DNA from: Haliotis asinina
Taxonomy: Eukaryota > Mollusca > Gastropoda > Lepetellida > Haliotidae
Assembly (NCBI RefSeq): GCF_037392515.1
Contig: NC_090290.1
Span: forward strand, 17,621,753-17,685,752
Length of the DNA stretch: 64,000 nucleotides
Direction: 5' to 3'
Both the position numbers and the translations under genes were made by a program. The notes under the pieces were generated by a model. It saw only the letters and a program-made list of their open reading frames with translations, had not been told where the DNA came from and made no database searches. Below, in pieces: positions 29,561 through 41,240 of the stretch (the stretch's first letter is position 1; each line of letters opens with the position of its first letter).

Positions 29561-29664
29561 ACATGAAGAACATAGTTCAATTTCAACATGTATTCCTTCC
29601 TTGGATTAATTCCGGACAAGATGATGAAACCTGTAGATATCGTTTTTTTAACAAAATATGTTCT

Positions 29665-29890
29665 TATTAAAACATTCACACTAAGATGTGCTTATCAAAA
29701 CATTCATAATAAGATGTGCTTATCAAAACATTCATATTAAGATGTGCTCATCAAAACATTCTCAAAACATCCATATTAAGATCTGCTTATCAAAGCAATC
29801 ATATTGAGATGTGTTTGTCAAAACATTTTTATTGAGGCGTGCTTATCAAAACATTCATACTGAGATGTGTTTATCAAAACATTCATCTCA
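29665..29890. repeat. Minisatellite, about 28-bp unit
   Basis: About eight copies of aacattcatattaagatgtg plus cttatcaa, degenerating to the right. Confidence 0.82.
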
Positions 29891-30229
29891 TCATCTCAAG
29901 ATATTTATATTTAAGACAGTGGCGCCCAAGCTCAAATAAATTGGTTTTATGAACATTTGATCGCCCAGCACTTGTTCACAATACAAATTCGTCAATGTTA
30001 TTTAAGAAATTATGTCTTATGTTTGCACTTCAGTTCAAATTTCATCAAGCGGATATTTTATCAGCATAACATCAAAGTAAAAAAAGTTATTTTGTTAATG
30101 TCAAAATTTCATCAAAGTCAATATTACAGCGAAGTGGAAAAAATCTCTTTCTTTAACGTCAAAATTTCAGGTAAGTCAATATTTTATTACTTGCAATATT
30201 ACATCAAAGTCAGTATTTCAATATTCAAA
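29891..30229. other. Unassigned, AT-rich
   Basis: Contains three spaced repeats of a motif around gtcaatatt and atcaaagtca (30110-30210). No gene seen. Confidence 0.35.
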
Positions 30230-30362
30230 AGCCTGAGTGGGAATTGTCCCCATCATTATAGTGAAAATAACTGGGTAGGAATTGTCCTAGGTGAGAATTG
30301 TTTTAGGTGCGAATTGTCCTGGATGGGAATTGTCCTAGGTCAGAATAGTCCTTGGGAAGTGT
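30230..30362. repeat. Short minisatellite, about 17-bp unit
   Basis: Repeated gggaattgtcctaggt with variants from 30236 to 30350. Confidence 0.7.
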
Positions 30363-30752
30363 TCAGCCCCTAGCTAGATTTTTTATCAGCTCCCCTTCAC
30401 GAATTTCAAGAAAAGTAACAGCTGCTGACATGTCAACTGCAGTATGTTGAGGCTTTGGAAAAGACAAAACTGGAGCGACGGAGGTGCCTGGACCAACCTC
30501 ACTGTCTAGGGGATATATCCCTGACCTCCTGAATAAAAATTTCAATGTTTGAGATAAGCATATTGGTAGTGTGAACCTTGCAAGCAAACTTGCAAATGTC
30601 GTATCGGGTGACAGCCTTTCACCCAGTTTGACGCGAATGTGAATGACATGCTGAAATCCACCCGGATTCGAAGGGCTCGTAACACCCAGCATCTGGAAGT
30701 TGTAGAAGATGACTGGTATGTGTATATGTGTGTGCAAATAGCACAATGTGGT
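30363..30752. other. Unassigned; possible decayed ORF on minus strand
   Basis: A 127-codon minus frame (30746-30363) includes FRRSGIYPLDSE, which faintly recalls the end of pogo-type transposases. Too weak to call. Confidence 0.25.
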
Positions 30753-30765
30753 TCTTACTAGGTAG
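30753..30765. repeat. SINE A target-site duplication (left)
   Basis: tcttactaggtag, repeated exactly at 31037-31049. Confidence 0.85.
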
Positions 30766-31036
30766 GACCCGTGAAGGTCCCGGGGTAGAATAGGCCTTCA
30801 GCAACACATGCTTGCCATAAAAGGCGACAATGCTTGTCGTAAGAGGCGACTAATGGGATCGGGTGGTCAGGCTCGCTGACTTAGTTGAGACATGTCATCG
30901 GTTCCCAATTGCGCAGATCGATGCTCATGTTGTTGATCACTGGATTGTCTTGTCCAGACTCGATTATTTACAGACCGCCGCCATATAGCTGGAATATTGC
31001 TGAGTGCGGCGTAAAACTGAACTCACTCATTCACAC
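30766..31036 (+). mobile_element. SINE family A, complete copy with perfect target-site duplication
   Basis: 271 bases between identical 13-mers. Order: head gacccgtgaaggtcccgggg, core gcttgtcgtaagaggcgact, conserved body atcggttcccaattgcgcag, gtcttgtccagactcgatta, gccgccatatagctggaata, tail actcactcattcacac. From memory the body resembles the deeply conserved Nin-DC SINE domain. The perfect duplication suggests a recent insertion. Confidence 0.88.
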
Positions 31037-31049
31037 TCTTACTAGGTAG

Positions 31050-32917
31050 ATGCATAAAGGCAGTCGACATAATCACCCATAGAATTCAGATTGCTTCAAG
31101 CGCCGTAAAATTCACCACATCATAGTTGGAAGACAGGGAAACAGATTATTTCATATTTCTGTATATTTATTTCAACTTTCATTGAAATCTTATTACCAAA
31201 ATATGCCTAAGATAGTGATGTGGTCATAGATTGACAACGTTGAGCCAACTTTGGGACATACCTATATATATACTATTTACATCATATGTAGATATAAGAT
31301 GAGGGAAAATAGGCAAATATTGGCCCACCGATGGACCAACGAATCCAAAACCACAGTTACCTTTACCTGATTAAGATAATTTTGACCAATGTTGTCTAAC
31401 CGTACGCGCAGGCCAACCAATAACCATATACCAATATTGGACAACAATTCTTTGCTATTTGAGCCACTGGCATGTACCAGGAAAATAGCTGAGTGTGACT
31501 CAAGCAACAATTCCACACCGCACTGACTTTAAGTGAATGAGGTGTGGTAAAATCCTTTATCACCAATACGGGCTAGGATGCACAGATGATTATTTCTCTG
31601 TTCATCGCACGTATGCTTTTCGTTGATTCTCGACGTTGATTGATCAGCTAAGCAGAGAAAAACTATGATTTCGTGACTACTTTTCATGATCCAAGTTCAT
31701 TGACAACTTTACCTTTCATAGATAATTAGAACGTGCTGTACTTACACATTCCGAGATTTAAACAAGAAAACAAGGTTATAAAGAATACGAATAGTCTTTT
31801 TACTACAAATTATTAATTTGCAACAAAAAAGTTGTACACAGTAGTCTTTTTAAAATAAACAACCTTAGAAAAACAGCAATTGCTTGCATAGCCTGAAAAC
31901 AAACGTGGCCGCCATTAGGCTAACCCCGATCAAGGTCAATGACCTAAAATGGTGACAGAATAGCAGGAGTGATAAGAATTTTACAGCCCTTGAATTACTA
32001 CAAGTACAACCTGCTTGTTGTTAAAACTGGATTTGTAGAAATAGAAACAGCAAGATACCGACTAAAGGTGTTACCTGTTAGTTTGAAGGCTTGAGTGAGT
32101 CTGCACGGCGTCCATACCGTCGGGCGTCACAGTCTTTGTCGCATGCAGTAAATCTTCATTCTGTATTTGTATGCTGGCCGGAGGCCTTTAGTACAATAAA
32201 ATCATTTGACCTAGTGTTCATACACTATTCTCAGGTCCAATTTACAGCAGTAAATTTCCACCTTAGCATCTCGAATGAGTCCTCTGACAGTCGGCCATCT
32301 GCTCCTGGGGCGTATTCTTCCCATTGACTCGGATTCCAAAATGTTGTTTAATCTGCACAATTATCAAGTTTCTTGACAGAAAACCTTTTCTAGGTGTATT
32401 TGTAAGATGGTTGTCTTTTAGATTTCCCAACGTTTAACCGCTGATTTTCCACAAAACTGACAGGGTTTTGCCAAAGTGTGTTCCAACATTACACTGTCAC
32501 CTGTCACTCACTGGACAGCACTTCGGACGTGAATGAACGATGTTCCGGCGTACTAACTTGATCAATTAACGTTCTAGTTGTTATTAAGTTCAGTGATATT
32601 GTATTTAAAAGATATTGTATTTTTATCAATATTAACAAATGTTAGTAAGTTATTTAATAACAGATGTACGTGTCGTTGTATTTTAAACCGATTTTACGAG
32701 GCACTGTTTTCCGTAGCGTAGTTATGTTATACAACTATGTTATGCTATGTTGAATACAAATTAGCTGGGTTTTTATTTTTTCTATTTCATGGTTCTTTTT
32801 AAATTACATTATGGGTAATAAATAGAATAACGAACTCGGTACGAATGATTGAGGGAAATACGTCCTCGATTAAAGGTTAGCAATGAGAACATTATATCAA
32901 CTCGGGCTTAAAGACTA
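31050..32917. other. Unassigned
   Basis: About 1.9 kb with no supported gene, RNA or named repeat. The short frames at 31277-31516 (minus) and 32091-32327 (plus) show no motif. Confidence 0.35.
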
Positions 32918-33601
32918 TAACTTCTTTACTGTGAAGAGTCACGACGTTGCGAAGTACAGTCCCGCGTTAATCCGGACGCTTCTGTTTTTCATCAAAAACG
33001 TTCGGATAGTGAAACGTACAGACTACTGAAACGAACTTTTAGGAATCGCGGGAATCGGATTGTCGGGGTCCGGACTAACGCGGCCTGACTGTGTGTTCTT
33101 ACGTCTTCATCAGCTGAATGAAACAATCGAGTACAGACAGCTATACATGTACATGCAGAAACAACAACAGTATGACAAGGGAAGCCAGTAGTTGGTTGGT
33201 GGAAGCCAGGGGGTTGTTAACCCAGGCATGATTGGTAAGACAAACAATAGGAAGCCAGATGGGGTGGGTATAATGGACAAGTGAAGACAAGGAGTGTTTA
33301 TCCAGGCGTGGCTGATGTGGTAACAGTGGCGGCATGTAACAAGTTGGTAAGAGACAAGTGGGAGTGGGCCTTATTGGTAGTATGTACAAGGATGAAGTGG
33401 GCAGCGATGATAGTGAATTATCCCAATAGCAATAAGTCCCAGCGGCTAGGGCGATATGTTCTTTGGTCATGATTGGTAGCTGGTCGGCTTCTTCTGATGT
33501 CATGTACATATATAGCTGGCTGTACTCAATTGTTTCATTCACCTGATGAAGAAGTAAGAACATACTTCGAAGCGTCCTGACTCTTCACAATAAAGAAGCT
33601 G
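32918..33601. mobile_element. MITE-like element E with long inverted termini
   Basis: Left acttctttactgtgaagagt and right actcttcacaataaagaagc are complementary, as are the adjacent gacgttgcgaagta and tacttcgaagcgtc, and, further in, tcatcagctgaatgaaacaa and ttgtttcattcacctgatga. Each arm is about 100 bases. The left arm is split by element F. No coding capacity. Confidence 0.75.
32957..33091. mobile_element. MITE F, 135 bp, nested in element E
   Basis: Ends cagtcccgcgttaatccgga and tccggactaacgcggcctga form an inverted repeat. It sits after a TA in the left arm of element E. The right arm of E shows the uninterrupted sequence, so the insertion is directly visible. Confidence 0.78.
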
Positions 33602-34269
33602 TCATCCATGAAAAACGCTTGTCTTTATGTGTATCACTTATAAATGCCCTGCAAAGACTCTATTCGGGCTTATCTCCCGTAATCACTTGTACCTCGCTGG
33701 TTATTATCTAGAGATCTTAATTGTTTTAAAGATAATATTATCTTGAATTGAATTCAAAATATATTGAACTGATTGCCACATAATGATGGACATTATTTCT
33801 GTACAAAACAAATAATGATTTCATGTTTGGCATTACAGTGACATAGGGGCAATTCGATACCCTCTCGTACCACGCGCTACTGACGTTGGTCAAATCGAAA
33901 GAGGAGCCGCGGCGAAGGCGTGTTTTGTGGCGTGTTGTCGTAGGTGAGACCAGCTTATGACACCCCGCGTTTACTTTCAAAGGTGGCAGAGAGTATACAT
34001 CACACATCACCGACACCATCAACGTCATGTTTTGCAACTACACCTACTTCAACTACAACTACGAGACCGTGGTGCCACATTTCCAGGTGGCAAATTATCT
34101 CTGACTTTAAACACCTCCACTTGTGTCAAGCTGACTAAACACAGTTTACCATATGCACGCTACGTGAGTGAGGTCCACATCTCAAGTCCTTACTGGGTAT
34201 AAGGTAACTTTTCTCTGACGTGCTGAGGTATTTTCTGACCTAAGCTGAGTTTAACCATAATGATTCTTG
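33602..34269. other. Unassigned
   Basis: Short open frames around 33944-34202 are compositionally biased (His/Thr from cac/act runs) and lack motifs. Confidence 0.3.
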
Positions 34270-34440
34270 TTGGGTGAATGAGTGAGTTTTAGGCCGATTG
34301 TGGTAATATTTCACCAATATCTCGACAGGGAAAACCAAAAATGCGCTTCACTCAATGTACCCATAGGGGGGGGGAATCGAACCTGGGTATTCATCGTGAC
34401 GATTTCTCGTTCATTTTATGACAAACATGTTAATTTTCGT
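34270..34440 (-). mobile_element. SINE family C copy
   Basis: Reverse-complement copy: aatgagtgagttttaggccg tail side, gcttcactcaatgtacccat body, and gaatcgaacctgggt, the complement of a B box (GGTTCGATTC type), so the head is tRNA-like. Confidence 0.65.
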
Positions 34441-34740
34441 GTGCAAAGTGACAGACTCACACTGACAGAGAGAAATTAAATATCAAGCGATATTTTGGCA
34501 GCTATACTGCAATTGGCACTGAAGTGTCTACACTATCAGCTTCTTCCCCAGCCGATCACGTCATTTCACCAACATGCGATAGGGCACGGGAGCTTCCAGT
34601 CCAAGGCGTTCCAATTAGCTAAGCAGAGTTACGTCCCCTTGGCACCCCAAACCCTGCGGTTGTGGCTCCGAACGCTTCGATCGGATAGGTTAAGGTTTGT
34701 TCAGAACAGCTCTTGTCGGATTCACTTCTTTTGTCTTTGA
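34441..34740. other. Unassigned
   Basis: No feature seen. gccgatcacgtcatttcacc to ttagctaagcagagtta is sequence I cannot assign. Confidence 0.25.
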
Positions 34741-34806
34741 CCTGGTTTGCTATGATTTAACTGGGCCACTGGTCAAAGCGGATTTAAACCCTACTCACTC
34801 ACTCAG
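34741..34806 (+). mobile_element. SINE 3' tail fragment
   Basis: caaagcggatttaaacccta followed by ctcactcactcag, similar to the family C terminus. Confidence 0.45.
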
Positions 34807-34841
34807 TGCATGCTACCAACACGATTACCTACAGTGCCAAT

Positions 34842-34854
34842 GTCTGACATACAG
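34842..34854. repeat. SINE A target-site duplication (left)
   Basis: gtctgacatacag, matched with one change by gtctaacatacag at 35384-35396. Confidence 0.78.
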
Positions 34855-35383
34855 TGAGTGAGTTTAGTTTTACGCCGTACTATATTCCAGCTATTTGGCG
34901 ACGGTCTGTAAATAATCGAGTCTGGACCAGACAATCCAGTGATCAACAGCATGGGCATCGATCTGCGCAGTTGGGAACATGTGACATGTGTCAACCAAAT
35001 CAGCGAGCCTGACCACCCGATCCCGTTAGTCGCCTGTTACGACAAGCATAGTCGCCTTTTATGGCAAGCATGGGTTGTTGAAGGCCTATTCTACCCCGGG
35101 ACCTTCACGGGTCCATGGGTTGCTGAGGGCCTGTTCTACCCCGGGACCTTCACGGGTCCATGTGTTGCTGAGGGCCTGTTCTACCCCGGGACCTTCACGG
35201 GTCCATGTGTTGCTGAGGGCCTGTTGTACCCCGGGACCTTCACGGGTCCATGGGTTGCTGAGGGCCTGTTCTACCCCGGGACCTTCACGGGTCCATGTGT
35301 TGCTGAGGGCCTGTTGTACCCCGGGACCTTCACGGGTCCATGTGTTGCTGAGGGCCTGTTGTACCCCGGGACCTTCACGGGTC
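34855..35383 (-). mobile_element. SINE family A with tandemly amplified head
   Basis: Reverse-complement copy flanked by a 13-bp duplication with one mismatch. The tail tgagtgagtttagttttacg is at the left. The body is normal, but the 5' head is repeated as 45-bp units, extending the element from about 275 to 529 bases. Confidence 0.85.
35071..35383. repeat. 45-bp minisatellite made of the SINE head
   Basis: Seven copies of a 45-base unit (gggttgctgagggcctgttc then taccccgggaccttcacggg then tccat). Variants are gggttg/tgtgttg and ttctac/ttgtac. The first copy is the most diverged and continues into the SINE body. Confidence 0.9.
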
Positions 35384-35587
35384 GTCTAACATACAGATCC
35401 TGGAACAACAAGTATACGCAGTACAGCCCATGAAAGTCTCAAATATCTGGCAAGTCTCGATTGCCACAGTTTCAGGAAATAAAGAAAGTCTCCGAGCTCC
35501 TTTTTGAGTTACTTTAGGATGATAATTCAGAAACTAATATTTTCTTTAAAATACATTCACTTCAGAGACGTCTCCTCGAGGGGGGTT

Positions 35588-36050
35588 AAAGTGCTGTAAA
35601 ATTATTGTCCTCCTTAGAGGGTACGTAAGTTCACAAACATTCAAAGTAAGTTCAACTCTCCGCTATTTTGATCGTCATATATGTGTCCTTTTAAATGTGG
35701 CTAGATGTGCCTAAATTGCTAACGACTGAGGGGATGGTGTAAATCCAGCTAGGGTCCATGCAGGTAGCAATGTAAGTAATATAAGTCCCCATGGTCTCAA
35801 GTATGGTGATCTACCTATAGCCTGAATTTATATTATATTGTCCTCTATAGTCAAATTGTTTTAGATTTAATTACTAGTCTTAAATGGATATGTGTGATAT
35901 TTACTAGTGGTTTTACTGTTCTTCGTCAACAGGGTTTTAGTTTCTTATATTCATTCATTCTACAATGTCATTATTACTTGTTCTAGTCACGACAGGGCTG
36001 CAATATTGCCGATGTGACGATAAATATTGACGCACTCACTCACTCACTTA
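35588..36050 (+). mobile_element. 5'-truncated LINE 3' end
   Basis: tattgtcctccttagagggt, gggatggtgtaaatccagct, caatattgccgatgtgacga and terminal cactcactcactca match the LINE 3' UTR, plus orientation. Confidence 0.75.
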
Positions 36051-36376
36051 TGAGACTGTATGTTTGTCTAACTGCGCCGTTGTTCTACGTTGTGATGGAA
36101 CCTGCAATTATCTAGTGTTCATGAACCAAAGTGGTCTCTGGGTGGTCTCACCCATTTTGTAACCTAATTACAAACATTCGCACAAATATGTGCGTATGAA
36201 AAAAATCATTATCGACAGGCTACGTAGCAATGCATACATCAATGTCTGTCAGCTACATTCAAATTTCAAAACATAGGTCTTTCTCCTAAAATATTTGTAT
36301 TTTCCTGGTGTGTATACATGTATTTTGAAACAAACAACTATCAAAAGGCTTGCTACATATATATATGATGTAATTT

Positions 36377-36377
<1 letters not shown>
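36051..36377. other. Unassigned
   Basis: Nothing recognised. Confidence 0.3.
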
Positions 36378-36408
<31 letters not shown>

Positions 36409-36460
36409 TGTATGTATGTATGTATGTATGTATGTATGTATGTATGTATGTATGTATGTT
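36378..36460. repeat. (TATG)n microsatellite
   Basis: About 20 tetranucleotide units. Confidence 0.95.
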
Positions 36461-36775
36461 TGTAGCAAGACGTTTGTTAAATTACTTGTTTCAAAATGCA
36501 TGTTACAAGTTCCTCTTCACATAATCACGGCCCTGATCATGTTGTCATCTGGAAAAATATCAGTGTTTTAATCAGGGCCATCTGCGACGTCTACGACGTG
36601 GGTTAACGTTGGCATTAGCTTGACAGTTAATTAAGCAATCATGGCAGGCTTTCTCTGTTCGACCAAATCTTGAAAAAAGCGTTTCACATATTTCTCACGT
36701 GGATGAAATATAGTTAGATAAACAAGAAACTTGTAAAGTTTGTGTTCTCATTTACGTTGGTCCAATTAGAATGTG

Positions 36776-36956
36776 AGAGTGAGTGAGTGATTTAACGCCG
36801 TCACTTTGTACAGTGATGAAGTATAGTGTCACAGTGCGTTAGCCAAAGTTGGAGTGAGTGAGTGAGTGGGTATGGTTTTACACCGCTTTTAGCAATGACC
36901 GGATCTTCAGTGTGACGAGCGGACGCACTAACCATTAAGCTACCGCACTGCCCCAG
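36776..36956 (-). mobile_element. SINE family C copies, deleted
   Basis: gagtgagtgagtgatttaac, then gagtgagtgagtgggtatgg, ttttacaccgcttttagcaa and a jump to cagtgtgacgagcggacgca and accattaagctaccgcactg. The middle of the element is missing. Confidence 0.6.
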
Positions 36957-38810
36957 CATGACGTGTAAGGGAAGGTAGAAAGCATGGAAGGTGTTACTTT
37001 GGTTTATAAGCACCATATCCATATGTGTAGTTCCCATTTTGTGATCCTCTCACGGACAAGAGAATGTTAAGAAAACATCGTTAAAATCCAGGATCGTGAA
37101 TGCTGATGAAAGAATATGGTCCGTTTGGCTCAAAAGCGGACCGATAAATTGCTGTCTAACTCAAAAACTATAATACCCAATAAAAAGCTGATCATAATCG
37201 AAACACCAGACCAACTCTGATTTTTTTCTGAAGAATTTATGTCCTAAAAGTAAAAAAAAAAGTTGTTTATCAAACTATCAATAAAGTATTTATACAGTTC
37301 ACTATTTGTTGCGAGGGGTTACCAAAAGAGGAGTCTGAAGGTGTGCGGGAAAGACTGGAGACGGCACAGCACAGGTGGATGAATAAATCGCATTATCGAC
37401 ACTTACGCACGTGCTTGATTCTCGAAACCCTTTCTCTGCACTCCTCCGCCGTAACAAATAGTGACCTGAGTCAGCTACCCCTCTGATGGTGACAGGGAAG
37501 TGTCCAGGTGAGATGTTTACGGCCACGTTAAAGAGTTGACGTTTAGGTGAGTGAGTCAGATGGGTTCAATTGTGCTCAGAACAAAACTTCGGGTACATCA
37601 CGCCTTGATGTTGCAGAAAAGACCATTATCCTCCACGCCGTCGACACAGGTGCAGCAGGACTATGGATCATACATGGGAGATTTGAACTTAGAATCAAGA
37701 GGCGATTAGAACGACAAAGAGATTTGACCAGTGTACTACCTTTTACACTGGATTCTCAAAGATAGTCACAGTACCACGTCACTTTCAGAAAGACAATGTA
37801 AACAATATGATTTTACACGAAACTTTCCACAACAATTTCCATGATAAATGTATCGACTCTAGGATTCTATTTTCCATAAGACATGAACCAGTGCTTTCTT
37901 TCTTTGACACCAATAATAGAAATGACGTCATTATTCCTTTATACACATGAGATATATGCCGTTAACTGAACGCATCGTGCAACTGAAACCTTTTGACCCT
38001 TACCATATCATGTTTACAGACCCTGCTAATATTCTCAAATGAAAAATTCCAAAACAAAAATAAAGTACCATCGAATCCGGTTTCGAAACACGTAATGCGT
38101 GTGTTGCCCAATTAGGCGTGGAGGCACGTGCGTCACTTGCAAAACGTGACGGAATGTCCCAGCACAATCTCTGTGAGGGCTTGGGTGTAGCCCTAATATA
38201 CGACCATATCTGATGGAAGGAGCAACACCTGCATCCGTATTGGTGACATGCCATTTTATTCTTTTTACTGAAAATTAGTGGTTGAGTGATAAGATAAACC
38301 ATGTGCACTTGTAAACCTTTGCTAGAGGAGAAAATATTCGAGGTGTTTTCAGTCAGTATTTATCCAATTTATTCCATTGCGATGAGAATCAAAGTTTCCC
38401 TGACACGCGTCCGAAGAATGTAAAGCAGGTTGAGAAGAGATTTTCCTGATTTTAAGTAAGGAGTGGGTCGAGAAGGTATAACTCTGCCAATCTTTGGCAC
38501 ATGTCCTACCGTCAAGTTTATGAGGTAGAAAATCGAAGGTCGAGTGCAGCACGTTTGTCACGTTGGTTAACCCCATGAGAAAGTAACGTGTTCACAAACC
38601 AAGCATCATGTTTTGGTCTAATCCAGGATTCCAAACAAACAGCAGATCCTGGCAGCAAGGGGACGCAACTCTGTACAACGAAATGTCGGTATAGTTCAAG
38701 TTACCAGGCTAATTTAATCTCTTAAATAATTTTTTTTTTTTTAAATTTCAAAAAGCTGTGCGTATGTTTTCGTGAACATCTAAACCGAAGCCCAAGCCGA
38801 CTTAGGAATC
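36957..38810. other. Unassigned
   Basis: No supported gene. Minus frames at 37302-37526, 38000-38308 and 38349-38576 and a plus frame at 37547-37765 lack family motifs and splice context. Confidence 0.35.
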
Positions 38811-38904
38811 TGGGCTCTTATTCTCGAAACGTTCGTAACCTTAAGAATTCTTAACTTTAATCGTAGCTGAAGATGTTCTTAGGGATACTTTCGAGAATAG
38901 CTAG
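38811..38904. mobile_element. Small palindromic MITE-like element
   Basis: tattctcgaaac at the left and ctttcgagaatagc at the right are complementary, with partly complementary interior (gttcgtaaccttaagaattc against gatgttcttagg). About 94 bases. Confidence 0.45.
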
Positions 38905-39735
38905 GCTGGTTTGCTGACTTGAATGGAATAAAGAGCTTGACGAGCTGTGTTTTCTGATTTGTAATCGGTAACACTACTTTGCCGTGATATGTGACCTGCA
39001 GATATCTTTCCACAAGTCAGCAGGATGAAAGATATACACAAAAACTATCTCAAGCCACTTAACACTGATTTCACTGATTTCTGAAATGCAATCCCGTCAA
39101 TACGAATGACGTTTTGGTTTTCAAGACTAGAACTGATGGTTTCAGCAGCTATGGACGATTTTATACGCCAGCTGATGTGACGTCTGAAAAATACGGTGAA
39201 CTTGAGGCGTCGGCGTTCGTAGCTACAGACGTTCACGTCTCCTTTCGTGGATCATCTAATGCCTGGTGTGTCTAAATGTAATGGGATACGATGGAGACAG
39301 GCAGTGACATATATTCAATGTATAATTGAATGAAACTATTCCCGCCTGCTTATAATACGTTGAGTGCCGCAATCTGGTGTCGCTTATACTCACATTATTC
39401 CAGGTCCACAGCCCTTTGCTCGTCCTCCGTGCCAAACGAGATATTTGTTTATGTACCAGAAAAAGACTTTATTAGGTAAAAAGCAAAATAATACAAGTCA
39501 CTGACAGTAGATTGATCTTCAGGACATGGCAGGATTATACACACAATATAAATTGTTATTAACATGGAATGATACTGACACTGTCTTGGGGCAAGTGTGT
39601 ATACAGTATACACTTATGCTTATTTCTTTCTTTCAAAATATAATAAATGCATAAACATAACTTCATTTATCACGTTTCAGCAAACTGACAAATTTAAACA
39701 TTTTGCATTTTCTAGTAGAGTAAAGGATTAATTAC
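38905..39735. other. Unassigned
   Basis: Nothing recognised. Confidence 0.3.
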
Positions 39736-40232
39736 GCTGACACATTTCCTGATACTTGTAGTGCGGTCGCAATATTTCCTGATACTTGTAGTGCAGTGGC
39801 AATATTTACTGATACCTGTAGTGCAGTGGCAATATTTCCTGATACTTGTAGTGCAGTGGCAATATTTCCTGATACTTGTAGTACAGTGGCAATATTTCCT
39901 GACACCTGTAGTGCAGTGGCAATATTCCTTGATACCTGTAGTGCGGTGGCAACATTTCCTGATACCAGTAGTGCAATGGCAATATTTCCTGATACCAGTA
40001 ATGCAGTGGCAATATTTCCTGATACCAGTAGTGCAATGGCAATATTTCCTGACACCTGTAGTGCGGTGGCAATATTTCCTGATACCTGTAGTGAGGTGGC
40101 AATCTTCCCTGATACTTGTAGTACAGTGGCAATATTTCCTGATACCTGTAATGCAATGGCAATATTTCCTGATACCTGTAATGCAATGGCAATATTTCCT
40201 GATACCTGTAGTGCAGTGGCACTTTCTCCAGC
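39736..40232. repeat. 30-bp minisatellite, about 16.5 copies
   Basis: Unit gatacttgtagtgcagtggc plus aatatttcct. Because 30 is a multiple of 3 and the unit lacks stops in several frames, it produces long open frames on both strands; these are not genes. Confidence 0.95.
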
Positions 40233-40588
40233 TAGCTATGAAAATTAACGAGGTAGGTCTACCGGAGGTTTAGCAAGATGTATTTGGTACTGTTGGAAAG
40301 TTTGGAATCTCTAGATTTCCCAAATCAAAGTTGCCAGACTTGAATGCGTCAGGCAATATGTCATGGTGCGTTTCCATGGTAACCATGCTATTTTCAGACA
40401 GCATGACAGCTATATAAAAGAAACATATATGTTCGCTATAAATGGTAATTTTTATCATTTTTGAGAATGCATGTCAGGTCAAGGTCAAAGTTCAAGGTCA
40501 CAGTAGCCCCCATGGTTGCTATTTTTGCTTGAAATTCTACGTTTAATCTTTCTAAACTGCTAAGTATGGAATGCATAGAGCACGATGA
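40233..40588. other. Unassigned
   Basis: Includes a purine-rich aggtcaaggtcaaagttcaaggtca run of AGGTCA-like half-sites (40476-40500). No gene. Confidence 0.3.
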
Positions 40589-41043
40589 ATACTCTTCAGA
40601 AAAAGAGGGGAAAACAGAAATCTGGTAGAAAGAAAACCCATTGAGAAACGTTACAATGACATTCATCTTATGTATGCAGCATCATTTCACGTTATCACCA
40701 CACGCAAACACAATACATGGGAAGCACGTGCACAACGTGGGAGCATCATACACGTGCGTGGGGTGTCATTATGAATCTTGATGTTTTTCAGACAGGTCGA
40801 TAAATCATTGAAGAGCACCTTTTCCGGCAATATTTTGGATCTATGCATGGTCAGGGTTTTCAGGGTCAAATCACACACTACTGACGGAAAATTGTAAACC
40901 TGAAATTTTCATGTCATACTCCAGTCACCTAACGATAGGGATAACTGAACGGACAGCTTTGCGTTGAATCACAGGGGTTTGTTTCTCCCAAATTTGAAAA
41001 CTGTACATTGAAAATACAGTTCCACTACTTTTTCTAAGAGCAC
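40589..41043. mobile_element. MITE family D, copy 1 (no SINE inside)
   Basis: Left atactcttcagaaaaagagg and right ctactttttctaagagcac are imperfect inverted termini. The interior matches copy 2 at 60773-61533, for example tctggtagaaagaaaaccca and catggtcagggttttcaggg. About 455 bases, no coding capacity. Confidence 0.72.
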
Positions 41044-41240
41044 ATCTTAAAGGTCTCACAAGTATCAAAACTCATTCATTTTTTTAACTGAGTAAGTTGA
41101 GTTTGGTTTTAAACCTTTTCTATTAATATTCCAGCACTATCGCTGAACAAATGGGTTTCACACATACCTTCTTCACTAACAGATTACGTTCTCTCAGTTT
41201 TACTAAAACTATTGAAAAAAAATGAAACTAGTACTTATAC
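41044..41240. other. Presumed intron; SINE C scrap
   Basis: 41095-41160 has gtttggttttaaaccttttc and tattaatattccagcac, then atgggtttcacacata, a degenerate family C fragment. Confidence 0.4.

Noticed and set aside
28900..29679. Poly-Phe/Leu/Lys frames
   Set aside because: Arise from T-rich low-complexity DNA.
30363..30746. Minus frame with FRRSGIYPLD, considered as a pogo-type transposase end
   Set aside because: A single short match without catalytic residues or termini.
33944..34202. Thr/His-rich frames, considered as a mucin-like exon
   Set aside because: Composition follows simple cac/act runs; no splice or domain support.
34939..35433. 164-codon repetitive frame
   Set aside because: Product of the 45-bp SINE-head array.
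36380..36571. MYVC repeat frame
   Set aside because: Translation of the (TATG)n microsatellite.
39735..40232. Possible CRISPR-like array because of regular 30-bp repeats
   Set aside because: The repeats are contiguous without unique spacers and the DNA is eukaryotic; it is a minisatellite.
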